From: Spinacia oleracea
Taxonomy: Eukaryota > Streptophyta > Magnoliopsida > Caryophyllales > Amaranthaceae
Direction: 5' to 3'
NCBI RefSeq assembly: GCF_020520425.1
Contig: NC_079491.1
Coordinates: forward strand, 8,977,143-9,041,142
DNA: 64,000 nt
The translations under genes and the position numbers were made by a program. Below, one piece after another: positions 11,721-24,189 of this stretch. Under the pieces are notes generated by a model that saw only the letters and a program-made list of their open reading frames with translations, did not search any database and was not told where the DNA came from. The stretch's first letter is position 1, and each line of letters opens with the position of its first letter.

Positions 11721-11895
11721 ATAAGAAAAAATTATAAAATTGATATTTAAAAAGTATTTATTGAGACGAATCTAATAAGACCCACACGACTATGTTTTTT
11801 TTGGTAAGTATAAATTACAAAAACAAGTCATATGAGCTTGTGTGAATTGTGTCGAAAATCCAATCGTGTCATATAAATAAGAACGGAGGAAGTAT
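11721..11895. mobile_element. Stowaway-like 3' half
   Basis: It contains 'attgagacgaatctaataag' and ends 'aagaacggaggaagtat', both Stowaway hallmarks also seen at 14158-14416. The matching left end is not clear; it may be interrupted by the preceding element. Confidence 0.5.
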
Positions 11896-12404
11896 ATCTT
11901 AGCTAGAGTCGGCCATGGTCTTGTCTGGCATGCGTGTTGTCTGATCTCAATATAAATTTGGTTTGATACAACATACGAAGTAACAAAATTCTGAAGTTAT
12001 ATTAGGTTTTGTTCACCTCACTTTATCTGATATGATTTTTTTTATTTTTTTTTGGCTTGGTCTATTCTGATACGAAGTATGATTTTAAATCTCATTCTAT
12101 TAACATATTACAGAATAGATGAAAACTTTAATACTTGAAAAAGAACATTATTGGTCCACTACTATCTTGTGAAGATGATTGCTCAAGATTTAAACTCCAT
12201 TAATTAGAAGCTTCTCCACTAAGTAATAGTACTTCGTATGATATCTCACCCACCTCATTTTGCATTGTTTATGAAAAAGCTCTTCCCAATCCTTGGTAGA
12301 AAACTTGGCAATCTAGGATAGGCCTCATTGGCTTTCTCACTCAAAATATAAATAATAATAAATGATGTTAGCATCCTCGATGCATCAAAATAATTAACAT
12401 GTCC

Positions 12405-12512
12405 CCCCGCAGCAACAATTGGGAGGAGAGTGGAACCTATCTATTCATAACTCGTCACGAATCCGGATTATCCTTAAGAGTGAACCGGATGGTACACAAA
12501 AAAAAAAAAAAA
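12405..12512 (+). mobile_element. Short SINE-like retroposon with poly(A) tail
   Basis: A 108-bp insert ending in an uninterrupted A run is flanked by perfect 13-bp target duplications (AATTAACATGTCC at 12392-12404 and 12513-12525). This is the signature of LINE-mediated retroposition. No complete tRNA-like head is visible, so it is probably a 5'-truncated SINE. The strand is set by the A tail. Confidence 0.75.
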
Positions 12513-12525
12513 AATTAACATGTCC

Positions 12526-13372
12526 ACTTCGGTTTATACGTAGGCTCTATTTATTTTAAGTTCGAAAAACATTTTCGAAAAACTTAATTTTCCTATTTTT
12601 ATTTACTTGTTTTGTTAAGGGGTTGAAAACTACTTTTTCAGTGGAGAAAAAAACTATCCCAAGAGAGATAACACTTTTCCTTTTGTGCATAAGGAACGCA
12701 AACATTTGCCCACTCTACTCTCTAGGTTACATTCCGTTTCTTCAAAACAAAGAAAGAAAAACTATTTTACAATTGAATTTTTCTTTAAATTTTCTACTAA
12801 AAAGTTTTTTCATTAAAACAAAGGAAACAGTATCATTTATTGTTAAAAAAACTTATCTTCTCATCTTCAACTTTTTATTTTTTATAATCATCCTCCATCC
12901 CTGACCTTATCTAAAATTCTAAACACAACCATTGTTGGATCAAAACATCCACATTATTTTGTTGGGGCGCAAGTGGCAGTATGGTACATTCGTACTATAC
13001 ATCTATCGACAATGCCCAATCATTTTGACACTATATTTATAGCAAAACATTACCACCCAACTAACAAAATAAACGTCCTAATTTTCCTCTACAAAAACCA
13101 GAAAGAAAAAGAAACCATCCTAATATCATGGCCACTATGGTTACAATGTATGAGGAAGTAAAAATCCCATGTTGTGATGTATCACCAAAAACATAACACC
13201 AACAAAGAGACAAAATAGAGAAAAAACAAAACTGCTTGCTGTCATATTTTTTTGGATCGATTATGGATCGAACAAATGATGCATGTAATGGTACAAAAAA
13301 TGAAATGAAATGGTATTTTTTAAGTAAGAATGGCATTTTGTAAAAAACAAATGGTGTTTTGTTAAAAAATGG
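12526..13372. other. Intergenic, nothing recognised
   Basis: AT-rich. Short open frames overlap on both strands without domain features. The last 100 bp repeat the phrase 'aaaatggtattt/aaaatggtac', which continues on the other side of the Stowaway MITE at 13375-13698. Confidence 0.4.
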
Positions 13373-13374
13373 TA

Positions 13375-13698
13375 CTCCCTCCGTCCCATAATATAGTGCT
13401 TGTTTTCCTAAAATGGTGTCCCTAAATGATGTGCCTATTTCTATTTTAAACCATTAATTTTTACTTTGAAAATTGTACTTTTTGACTTTTATTCAACCCA
13501 TGTGCTTGATTTTTGTCCTTTTAGGCCTATTTATTATGTACACACCTTTAATCTATAATTTATCTCTCCATTTTTGCCAACTAACATGTACTTTATCTTG
13601 AAAGTACAAATCATTATTGTTTTTATTATCAATGTTATCCTTAACCTTAATAACCGTGATTTTGGTCAAACGGGCACTATATTATGGGACGGAGGGAG
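13375..13698. mobile_element. Stowaway MITE, 324 bp
   Basis: The terminal inverted repeats CTCCCTCCGTCCCATAATAT and ATATTATGGGACGGAGGGAG are perfect over 20 bp. A TA duplication lies on each side (13373-13374, 13699-13700). This is the Tc1/mariner-type MITE signature. The right end is shared with a fragment in a MOS14-like intron at 52920-52951. Confidence 0.9.
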
Positions 13699-13994
13699 TA
13701 CTTGTTTTTTAAAGAATGGTATATTTTAAAAGAAAATGGTACTTGTTTTTTAAAGAATGGTACATTGTAAAAGAGAAATGATATTTCATATCACTTTCTC
13801 TCTCCTCTTTTTCTGTCATTCTCTTCTCTTTTATTTATTAATTTTGTCCTTTTCCTATTGTCCTACTCATTTTGTCATATTCCTAATTTGCTTGATATTT
13901 GTGTAAATTTACGAAAATACCCCTGTGAGGTATTATGAAATACCTCACAGGCTGCCGCTACGCCAACCTCTACAATGTATACCGATCTTTCACC

Positions 13995-14626
13995 GATTCT
14001 TAAATGGACTTGGTCCACACTAACTTAGTGTGGACCATGTCTAAAAGAAGGTTAATACCCTTGTTCCTAATTTATTTTGGCATGTTTGTTATGATTATTA
14101 TGAAGAAAAAAAATCAAATTGGTGTATATAGTTAATACATGTTGCGCTTGAATAATACTTCCTCCGTCTTTTAATACTCGCAACGTTTGGACTTTTGACA
14201 CTATTCATATAATCTACTTTGACTATTCGTAGTGTTTTTTATATAAGATAAAACATAGTCATGTGGGATCTTGTTAGATTCGTCTCAATGTGTATTTTCA
14301 AAATATCAACTTTTTATAATTTTTGCATAAAGAGAATTTAAGATATAAATGATCAAAGTTGTGCATTGGCATGCGTGAAACTAACAAACGTTACGAGTAT
14401 TAAAAGACGGAGGAAGTATGATTTAAAGTCACATTAACTTTTAAAAATATAGGTTACTATGATACAAAAAATAGTTACTATATCTAAAAAATTTGGTGTT
14501 TAATTAATTAAAGGAGTTATATGAACAATAAAGGTCACTATGTATATAAAAAAGGTGCTAGAGAAAATTATTGGTTTTGGGTCCACACTAATATTATTGT
14601 GGACCAGGTCCACGCAAGAATAATCC
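13995..14626. mobile_element. TIR element with self-complementary ends, split by a Stowaway MITE
   Basis: The left end contains 'tggacttggtccacactaa' followed by its own inverse 'ttagtgtggacc'. The right end, read inverted, is 'tggacctggtccacaataa' followed by 'ttagtgtggacc'. Each end can therefore fold alone and the two ends can also pair. A direct repeat, CCGATCTTTCACC (13982-13994) and CCGATCTTTTCACC (14627-14640), flanks it. The superfamily is unresolved; a Mutator-like foldback is possible. It is non-coding. Confidence 0.55.
14158..14416. mobile_element. Stowaway MITE, 259 bp, nested
   Basis: Termini 'cttcctccgtcttttaatac' and the inverse ending 'aaaagacggaggaag' are flanked by TA on both sides (14156-14157, 14417-14418). 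It lies inside the element at 13995-14626 and so is the younger insertion. Confidence 0.9.
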
Positions 14627-14759
14627 CCGATCTTTTCACCAACAACAAAAAAAAACAATATACCGTTTTCATTTTGAAGTTATCATTAGTCGCAAATTAA
14701 ATCCTATACACTTAAGCAAAATAAAGCACGATATGCATAATGCATCATACATCATGCAT

Positions 14760-16773
14760 CACTACTACAAAAAGTGGCTAAGAAACCATACTAAATAGGC
14801 CTAAGAGACCAAAAATAGTATGGTTTATATCTCAATGGTTTCTTTGCATAAGAAACCATACTTTGAGTGTGGTTTGTTAGAATGAACAGAAAAACCAGAC
14901 TTTTAAGAAACATGGTTTCTTATACTCATTTAATTTTCAAACATTATTAAGGCAAAGAAACCACTTTTCTTAAGTAAAATGGTATGTTTGTTGGAATCAA
15001 AGAAATCACATATGTAAGTAGTGTGGTCTCTTTGATCGTTAATTTTTTTAATTTTTTTATAATATAATTTTTGGAAGTTATCTTTCCTTGTAAACTGCCC
15101 ATGGTCTACGCTTAAACCGTCATAGTAAAATTAATTCTATCAAAATGGAAAAGCGTACAATACAATTATACAAATCAATTCCTAATATTCTTCATTCATT
15201 TCATCTAAAGTTCTTAGTCTACAAAATTAATGAGTACCAAGTAATTTAATATGATCAATAATTGAAAATATAATTAAAAACATTATATATCCATCTCAAA
15301 AATACAGAAGTATATGACTACTCTGTATCTGAGTTTGAATAATCCTAAATGTGTTCTTAACGGATTGTATCCCTTTGGTTTTCTCTCTCCTTTAGAGGAT
15401 GTGAGTATGTGACATTGCGGTGTGTGCTGCACTATTACACTGCCCCCTGTGTGGTTGTGTCTGTAATCTCCTACCTGTATGACGTTAAAACAAAGATAAC
15501 CTAGTTAATCCATCAGATATAATCAATGAAGGAGGAAAGGAATATAGACAACTGTATCTCACGTTTCACAATTGTTCAAACATTTACCCACTGAATTATT
15601 TAACCAAATCATATGTCCAGAAATAAGTTCTCAAATTAATTAATAAAAGAAATAACTAAACATAAATAAGATTTTAAAGAAAACAATAAATCAACTCTAA
15701 ATCAATCACGTAAAACCACCATCAAAATTAAAGGAAACATCCCAATTTACTTCAAGGTTGCAATATTCTACAAATATAAAAAAAAAAAAAGTAAATTTGA
15801 AAAATTTTAAACCAATCTTGCGCAGAAAGAAAAGCATTTTCATTTTCTAATTACAAAATCAGGCCCCGATTGGAGTTGTTCGTTCAATTGAATCTCCTTT
15901 TAACATAAAATTGAGATGCATTTGGTTATTAAGCTAGCTTACCTCCTCCATCATAATAACCCAATAGAAGGCAGTAGTATCGGATTCGCCGGATCGAAAG
16001 TAGTTGACAATGGATTTAACTCATAAAGCATAGATTCAAGTCAAGTAGACAAATCTGAAGCATTATATTGAACCGTCGCATAAGCTAATTGAGAAAGATC
16101 ATCCTCTCTAACATTCCTCATAGTTTGCTCAAGTTGTTCTAGCTTTTGTGCGATTTTCTCCATGTCTGATGACCTCACCTTGTACCCAAAAGAAAAGGTA
16201 ATATAAACTTAAGGATAAATTGCGGTCAATTAATAAATAAGTAAATAAGTGGAAGAAATAAGGTTAAAAGATTACATGTTCCGCCATTGTTGAGTGTTGC
16301 TTCCAGCAATAATAGAGGCGGCATGTCAAAAAAAATAAAAAATAAAATGAAAATTAAGATAACAGAGGCGGCAAGGAGGAGGGAGTGAGAGAAAGATGAA
16401 GAATACGAAACCCTACTTTGATGGACTCTCGATGCTACCACGTTTAATAATTAGTTTCTGATTTTTTTTATTTTTTATTTTTAGATTTATTTCAATTTGT
16501 GTCAGATTATTTATACGGAGTTCACAACATTTGTATAAAAAAACGGATACCACTTTTCATTTAGATGTGGTTTCTTTGATCCACTTTTCATTCAATTATT
16601 AAAAAAAATATTTATATTTATCTAAGATACCATATTTTTTTTAACATTTGGTATCTTATTAATTTTCTAAGATACCATGTTTTAAAATAGTATGGTTTCT
16701 ATACATAAGAGACCTATAAAGTGTCTTAAAAGGTTTCTTATTAATGGTTTCTTAGCTACTTTTTGTAGTAGTG
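14760..16773. mobile_element. Non-autonomous CACTA element, 2.0 kb
   Basis: The ends are CACTACTACAAAAAGTGGC and the inverse of CACTACTACAAAAAGTAGC, with a 3-bp CAT duplication (14757-14759, 16774-16776). Both subterminal regions carry many short direct and inverted copies of 'aagaaaccat'/'atggtttctt', the arrangement to which CACTA (En/Spm) transposases bind. The interior (15.1-16.5 kb) has no transposase, so it depends on an autonomous relative. The flanks are CAT/ATGC-rich, which makes the 3-bp duplication less decisive alone. Confidence 0.85.
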
Positions 16774-16776
16774 CAT

Positions 16777-19700
16777 CATGCATCATGCTCTAGAAAGAAT
16801 ATACGAAGTATAACTCTGAACAAGTACGTTAAGTTATACTCCGTAGTCCGTACTACGTACATGATTCAAAATAACCCCTTAAAAAAAACGTACATGATTC
16901 ACAATAAATGAATTTTTTTTCATTATTTATAATAAAAAATACAATTAATACAAAATAGCATTGCACACTGCATCCAATCTTTTTGACAGAATATACATAC
17001 ATAATGCAAAGAACTTATAGTCGGCATAATGCATACATGTCACGTTGGGTCCTTTCTTTTCATTTGTACTGCATGTGATGTTTAATACGAAGTATAATTC
17101 TAAATATTCTTCATTTACAAGATATGTCGTTTGTTCATAAATTTAATATGGTCATGTTATCGTCTAACCATGCTCAATTCTTCAATGAATTGAATACGAA
17201 TGAATCGATTACTTAACTATAAATCATATTAGCTCGATCATGTATGCTTTTTTTAAAATTTACAGAAGTCAATTATGGTACTGATGCTGAACTAAACATA
17301 TCTTATCTAATCAAATATTCCAAACATTAATTTTTCCATTATGCATATAAGTTTAGTTTAATAACACATAAATTACATTGGAAGGAATTTTTGAATCATT
17401 TAAAAAAATTTCCTAGAGTCCCACTTTGTTGCAATCTTTGACCTTAGACCTTGACCTAACTAGATCCTCTAAAAATGTCAATAAAGACTAATGGAGAAAA
17501 TGCTGGAAGCAATTAGTGCACGTGTCAAAAATATAGCCGCAAAGTACAAATCCCAAGTGATAGAGACATGAGTCACGTGTCAAATGATAAATGGGATACC
17601 TTAAAAACTCGTTCCCCAACTATCTTGCGCGGGACAAGAAGCCTCAAGTTTAGCTTTTCACCGTCTTCTAGAACTTTTTGGAAGATAGGGTAACAACAAA
17701 TTACCCATTGTCTTTTCTTAATCATTTCATAATTAATTAATTGTATTACCAATTAGCCATTTTGTTGCTAGTATAATAGACTATAATGTTTTTCCTATTC
17801 GTATTTTAAGATTTTACAACTATTTAAAGGGTATAGGCTTATAAATTTAACAATTTAATTAGCTAGTCCTTTATAGATAAACGGAGCACGGTGTATTATT
17901 TATCACTCTGTATTACGGAGTATGCATGATACCAGAAATTATATTTGAGAAACCGTTACAATATGTGTTCTTGTTATTTACTCCGTATATTTTTATGATA
18001 TAAACATTTTTTATTTTATAATTTTACTAACAAGAAAATAAAATTAATGGTCAATGAAGATCTTGCAAAATGTAAATGTCATTATTAAAAGATATTCCGT
18101 AGAAAGGAGTAGATTATGAGAAGTCTGGTCACTTAACACTACAAAATGTCAACACCGGAGGCTTAGGTTTTTTAAGGAAAGTTGTTTTTTACGGAGTAAC
18201 ATCGTTACAATATCCATTTCCATCTAACATTATAGTGTCACTTCTATAAAATGTATCGTATGCTATAATAAATACTTGTATTCTGTATTGCTACATATAT
18301 AGGGGCAAAAACATAAATTATACATTAGGGGACCAAAACTTAACATACAAATTTTACAACAATGTAAAACAAGTTTTAAAGCTAAAAAATCACTTGAGTT
18401 ATGGTAGACATGCGCATTAATATGCAAAGTATTTAATTATTAACCCTATCATGGGAGAGGCTATGACCCCATCAACAACCCCTAATTCAGCCCTTGCACG
18501 TATACAATATAATAAATATGTAATATGAGTTCTAAACTGGAAAATACTCCTCCCTTTTTATTAGTTGTTCCATTTTTTTTTAATGTCAATATTATTCATC
18601 CACTTCACTTTAACCATTGTTTGCTATTTACACATAATTAAAGTTGGCAAAGTGCCAAGTCAATGTGAAATAAGTTTTTTAAAAAATAGAGGAAATGTTT
18701 GTAAATCTAAATTATGAGATTTATTATTCCCGTGATTCAAAATAATTGTTAAAATTTGAGTATTACAAAAAGCCAAACAAAGAAATTCGACTACAAAAAG
18801 CCAAACGCAATTTTAATTGGAGAGTTCTAGACTTCAAGCTAGGGTAAACTCATTGTTGTATACATATTCGATCATGACCTACCTATTTAATCTATCGAAG
18901 TTTGCAACCATAAACTGGTAAATCAACTATGGCATCAAATCATTCATTTGTTTTTTTGAATTTATATTTAGAATCTTGAAAAGTGTATAGTCAAAGTAGT
19001 TCCATTTAGCCTTACATTTTTCTAGTATTGTTATAGGGCAAATATACAACTTACAACCTTATAAATTTGTCACTTTGTAAATGACAACCTAATCTCATAT
19101 TTCTTGTAAATTGCGACTATAAAATTCTTATTTTTGGGATCAAGGGCCTAAAAAATGACGTCATATTTTGATCTAACCCCATTTATACCGCATTACCAAC
19201 TTGCCAAAACATATGGTTTATACAAGTGTATACTTCTGTGTACTTTCCTGTCAAAAAAAAAAAAAGTGTATGCACATGTCGTTAACAACCTTGATTTTAC
19301 CGTTTATCTAACTCGTGTTGACCTAAGAAAGTTCGAGATGACACGTCTAATACTTTAATGGTGTTACCATAAGATCCGAGAAGATCTTTTTGGAGATCTG
19401 TGGTGGGTGTTTTAAAGGGTTCCTAACCGATGTTTGTAATACTTGCATTCAATTTGTATTTGGATATTCTATAAGCATCCAAATGTGTGATAGTGATTCT
19501 TATAAAGGATGAAAGGGCATGTGCTATAGTATATAACTTTCGGTGAGAGGTCTTTTTAGAGTCCGACATAATTGACACAAATTAATAGTCTTTTGTGTGT
19601 TATTATTAGCTTTTTGGTTCACTCCCATCCTCTACTATCTACAACTAATATCTACATGTGGTTCAGAGAACTCAATTCATATCTTCCTCCAATCTATGAT

Positions 19701-19830
19701 ATGTTCTTTATTTAGTTTTTTCGTACATGTGGGGGCGTTCGCACCTGTCTATCTTCAGTTGTAAGAGTCTTGTTCTATTGCTCCCTCTACCTATGATTTA
19801 AGAGTATAATCCACATGTGAATACTGGACT
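16777..19830. other. Intergenic, nothing firmly recognised
   Basis: AT-rich spacer with no gene. Two CACGTGTC G-box-like words occur at about 17520 and 17574. A possible Stowaway remnant begins 'actcctccctttttattag' near 18545 and may end near 'aaaaatagaggaaatg' at 18700. Short open frames are not supported. Confidence 0.35.
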
Positions 19831-19938
19831 TGTCATCCCACATTGGTTGAGGATAAAACCTTATCACTTATATGAGGTCAGACTTTCCTCCGATGTTGAC
19901 TCGACTTGGCTTAGTAGAGTTTATTATGGTATCAGAGC
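19831..19938 (+). mobile_element. Short LTR end plus primer-binding site (TRIM-like fossil)
   Basis: 'tgtcatcccacattgg' opens a stretch of about 96 bp that runs straight into TGGTATCAGAGC at 19927-19938, the complement of initiator tRNA-Met used by many plant LTR retrotransposons. A short LTR followed by this site suggests a TRIM-type element. No second LTR was seen, so only the 5' part remains. Confidence 0.5.
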
Positions 19939-20471
19939 CAACAGTCTTGACTCATTGTTTGTTCCAGAAAGAAAGGGCCCAACGATGTTGAAGAATTTGC
20001 AATATGGAGAAGAATCGATGATCTATTTGAAGCAAATGAATGTCGAAAGTAGGGCTTAGCCTCAAGTTAAGAGGGTCCGAGAAGGGTATGACCTATCCAG
20101 ACAACAAGCTTAAGCCTGAAGCTAAGCTTGCATTTATAAACTGTAAACAAGTGGATTGTGCAAATATCAGAATTCAGAAATCTGTCTTTGCTAATTGCTA
20201 ATGGTTAGAGGTTGCTTGCTTCCAACTGACCTTATTGCATAACACAATGATCCAATCATCTGTTACTTTACAAAGACAGACAAGTAAGAAGCTCAAAGTA
20301 TCTGATGGGCCATTGTCAGCTTGTCCGTTACACTACATAAAAACCGAAATGAACAGAATTGTATACAACAATGTGAAGATCAGAAATGAAACAAGAAGTA
20401 TTCTTGAAAATCAAATCTTCGTGTCATCCATTAATGTCCTGTTCCTAATCACAAACTCAAAGACTCTCAAA

Positions 20472-21340
20472 ACTAGCCACTCTGCCCAATAGAGGAACTC
20501 TTAATTCTTTCCTGCAAGACTGTCAGATTCCTGAAGATAGGAATGCAAATACAGAAATAATGGAATAAACCTTCGATCAGGAAAGTATTTGAAAGAATAA
20601 GCTATGTTCAATCATACCACCCATGAGCCTTCCGTAAAAAGGGAAGACTCTAGTATCTGGAAGCATATTATGTCAGGAGAATTCGAGAATAATCTGTAAA
20701 ATTCGTCTATGCCATTCATTTGAATGTCCCTTCTGCCAATCTTTCACAGGTTTGTTTGTAAGCTGATCAACCACGCTATTTCTTTGAAATCCAACCATAG
20801 AAAAAGAGGATATAACTATACAAGTTAAGTTGTATCGCCCCTTCTGTCAAATTGGTAAAAGAATATGCTGAATTGCTGATAATATTCAGGAAACGCGAGC
20901 TTGCAATGTTTTCATGTAGGTCGAGATTGTAGGGATTAATTCAGTTTCCAATACAGACAATCCCCTGTAAGAAATGTAGTTGGCTATCCTCATTCTGATC
21001 AAGGACCTGATACAGAAGGGCTCGAGTAAGAATACAGCAAAATCAGAAGTGGTCCAAGCAATGAAGTCAAACATTTTATCAAATTGTAAAGAAGTGGTCC
21101 AATCAATGAAGAATAAGAATTACCTCCATCTTGGATATGGAGGGATTATTCAGGATATAGCAATGCTATTCTTTGTGAACTTTGTAATGTTCCTGCAACA
21201 AACTGCTGTAGAAACCAGAAAAATATGGGTACTCAAGGACAGTAGCACGAGTATTGTGATTGTACAAAAAAGGTGTGAGAATATAATTCAGACTCTGTAT
21301 TCAACCATCATTTCCTAGAGAGAAAGAGCTTCAGGAAGTC
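20472..21340. repeat. Diverged direct repeat, copy A (PPR 3' flank)
   Basis: Collinear with 24774-25880. Shared anchors in the same order include 'catattatgtcaggagaat' (20664; 24950), 'ggaaacgcgagctt' (20889; 25139), 'cagtttccaatac' (20941; 25209) and 'cattttatcaaattgtaa' (21071; 25675). Copy A directly follows the PPR stop codon on the minus strand and may be its 3' untranslated or terminator region. No protein is convincing in either copy. Confidence 0.75.
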
Positions 21341-21438
21341 AAGCAATCTCTAATACAGTTTTATACATAAGCAGTTTGAACAAACCACAAAACTGAGAAA
21401 GAGCTTCAGGAAGTCAAGATTGTTCACCAAAAGACAAA

Positions 21439-23670
21439 TCACCAAAAATCTCCACACGAACAAGTTCCATTTTTGAACAAATGAAACCGAACAGAATCTC
21501 TCACAAGTATGTCTCTCTGTGTAATTTTAGATATGAATTTTGTTGCAGCGTGGCAATCACCACAAACCCTAAGATTCTTAACCACACGTATAGGTAGGCC
21601 AGGCGGTACAAACATCAACCCAAAAACAATTGCGAGTCTCTCACTATGATGCTTCAGTATTCGTATCTTTTCAGAATCCTCAACATCATGAAAAACAGAT
21701 TTCAGATCAGGTTTATAACCTGCCTCAATCATTTTTAGGTTCAAATTTTCCAGTTCAACATATATCTTGTCCAAATAAGGGCTGGACTGATCATCAGCAG
21801 AGAAAACATGTACTTTATTCTTAAACTTAATCCAACTATAACCAGGCTCCTTCCTTATTCCTTTATCTCTCATTCCTTTCCTCAACTGAGAAACACGTTC
21901 CCAATTTCCTTCGGCAGCATAGAGACTGGAAAGTAAGACATAACCTGCAGGGTGTTGAGGATCTAGTTCGAGTAAAGAATCAGCAGCCCATTTTGCAATT
22001 TCCATGTTACCATAAACTCTACATGAACTCAGGATTGCACCCCAAGCAATTGCATCGGGTATGTAAGGCATTTCAGATATAAAACTCTTGGCTTCTTCTA
22101 ACTTTCCTGCACGGCTGAAAAGATCTATCATGCAAGTATAGTGATCAGGAGTTGCAACTACACCGTGTTTTTTCACCATCAAATCAAAATACCGCTTTCC
22201 TTTCTCTACTAAACCCGCTCTGCTACATGCTGAGAGAACACCAACAAAAGTAGCTTCATCAGGTTTAAGTCCATGAGAAAGCATTTCCTCAAATAAATGC
22301 ATTGCTTCACGCGCCTTCCCAAATTGGGCGTACCCAGAAATTAACGCAGTCCAAGTGATTTCATCCCTGACATTCATCTCTGTGAACAATTTCAAGGAAT
22401 CTTCAATAATTCCACATCTTCCGTACAAAGTAATGAGCGCATTTGAAACAGCAACAGAGGATAGTAAACCAGACAATAAAGCTTGATTATGAAATTGGGA
22501 ACCCCCTTCCAAACAGGCTAAATCAGCACACGAGCTAACAACACTTCCTAATGTAATTTCATCTGGTTCAATAGTGTTCTTTTTCATTTCGAGGAAAGTT
22601 TTAATAGCTTCCTCAGATAGTCCACACTGACTGTAACCCACTAACATCGCGGTCCATGAGACTGTATTTTTGTGGGTCATTCTGCTGAATACTGTCCTTG
22701 CATAGTTTATGCACTTACTCTTGCAATACATGTCAATGAGAGCACTACCAACAAAAACGCTCTCTAAAAATCCTGTTCTAATTATATAAGCATGAAGTTC
22801 TTTCCCTTCTTTCAAGAGTCCCATTCTCCCACAAGCAGCTAAGACACTTCCAAAAGTGAATTGGTCCATGGAGAAACCTTCCTTTCTCATCTTTCTCATC
22901 AGAATTACAGCTTCCCTGTCAAACCCATTTTGAGTTAATCCTGTAATCATAGTTGTCCATGTAATTGAATCTTTATCTGGCATACTATGAAGCAAACACC
23001 ACGATTCCTCAAACATCCCAAGACGCGAAAACCCTCCTATCATTGTATTGTACATCACCAAGTTCCTTTCTGTCGCTTCCTCAAAAACCCGATGTGCATC
23101 ATGTACAAATCCCAACTTAGAATACATATCAACCAATGGATTAGCCACAAACACATAGGAAAGAAATCCACACTTTATAATTTGTCCATGAAGTTGCCTA
23201 CCCAAATCAACACAACCCATATTCGATGCCAATATAAGCATTGTCGAAAATGTTATCCTATTTAGGTTCATAGTTCCTTCATCTAACATATTCTTATAAG
23301 CACTCACAGCATTACTGTATTTCCCACAATTTGCATAACCTGAAATAAACGCATTCCATGCAATACCATCTTTGCTAGGAATAGAATCAAAGAACTCTAG
23401 CATTTCAACAAGAAGGCCAGCCTTAGAGTAAGCTGAGAGTAAAATGTTCCAGGAAAAAGGATTTGGTTGAGGCATTTGATCGAACACCTGGCGTGCATAA
23501 ACAAAATTTCCGAAATGAGTGTATGTGCTGATAAGGGTGTTTGATAGAAAAGTATGTGGGTGTTTCTGGGTTTTGATGATGAAGCAATGAAGCTTCTTTG
23601 CAAGTTTTAAATTTAGGGTTTCGCAACATTTTTTAAGGAGTAAACAGTAGGAGTTGGAAGTTGAAGACAT
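21439..23670 (-). CDS. DYW-class pentatricopeptide repeat protein, probable RNA editing factor
   Basis: A single-exon protein of 743 residues, the same length as and, by memory, highly similar to Arabidopsis At1g68930. Tandem PPR motifs of the P-L-S type fill most of the protein, for example the blocks around 'NALITLYGRCG' and 'DEITWTALISGYAQFG'. E and E+ regions follow, then a DYW domain. The DYW domain has the HSE motif in 'HSERLAIVFGL' and 'CGDCHAATKFIS', both parts of the zinc-dependent cytidine deaminase site, and ends in DFW rather than DYW. Known for the family: such proteins bind one or a few organelle transcripts and direct C-to-U editing. The target cannot be read from this sequence. 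Mitochondrial location is suggested by the orthologue's annotation; no clear presequence is evident. No truncation is seen. Confidence 0.95.
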   Translation of the reverse strand: MSSTSNSYCLLLKKCCETLNLKLAKKLHCFIIKTQKHPHTFLSNTLISTYTHFGNFVYARQVFDQMPQPNPFSWNILLSAYSKAGLLVEMLEFFDSIPSKDGIAWNAFISGYANCGKYSNAVSAYKNMLDEGTMNLNRITFSTMLILASNMGCVDLGRQLHGQIIKCGFLSYVFVANPLVDMYSKLGFVHDAHRVFEEATERNLVMYNTMIGGFSRLGMFEESWCLLHSMPDKDSITWTTMITGLTQNGFDREAVILMRKMRKEGFSMDQFTFGSVLAACGRMGLLKEGKELHAYIIRTGFLESVFVGSALIDMYCKSKCINYARTVFSRMTHKNTVSWTAMLVGYSQCGLSEEAIKTFLEMKKNTIEPDEITLGSVVSSCADLACLEGGSQFHNQALLSGLLSSVAVSNALITLYGRCGIIEDSLKLFTEMNVRDEITWTALISGYAQFGKAREAMHLFEEMLSHGLKPDEATFVGVLSACSRAGLVEKGKRYFDLMVKKHGVVATPDHYTCMIDLFSRAGKLEEAKSFISEMPYIPDAIAWGAILSSCRVYGNMEIAKWAADSLLELDPQHPAGYVLLSSLYAAEGNWERVSQLRKGMRDKGIRKEPGYSWIKFKNKVHVFSADDQSSPYLDKIYVELENLNLKMIEAGYKPDLKSVFHDVEDSEKIRILKHHSERLAIVFGLMFVPPGLPIRVVKNLRVCGDCHAATKFISKITQRDILVRDSVRFHLFKNGTCSCGDFW

Positions 23671-24189
23671 GGTTTTTTGACCGTTAATTGTGGCGGGAAG
23701 GTATTTATAGGATTCTCATTTCTAGCCAATTTTTGGAATTCGTGGATTTTGAGGAAAATGTGTTTCAAATTAATCGTGGAGCTCTAAACTCTTTAAGCAA
23801 GGATACTATTTAATGTACCAATAAAAAAGGTATTTGTATTTTCTTTTGAATTTTCAACTACTTTCTTGAGTTAAGTTATTGACAAAAATAAAATGTTGTT
23901 TATACTATGGAAGAATAATTATCAAACATTACCTAATTGTCTACGGAGTATTTTTTTTTCTGAACAAATATCTAGTGGTCTAGCTTTTTTTTAAAATGAA
24001 AAAACTACATAATAAGTCTCGTTTCCTTGAAAATTATTAGATGCACTCGGGTGCACCGTGCACCAAATGGTATTTCTATGTCTATAGGTGATCTCCTCAC
24101 ATTTTCTCCTTATATGAAGGAAAAATGTAAGAGGGTGCACCTAATATACTCTATCGTTTCTTTTGTTAGCACTAACAAGCTGCATTATA

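Noticed and set aside
12623-12904. 93-codon + strand frame
   Set aside because: Lys/Phe/Leu-rich translation of AT-rich DNA with no motif, no promoter or splice context.
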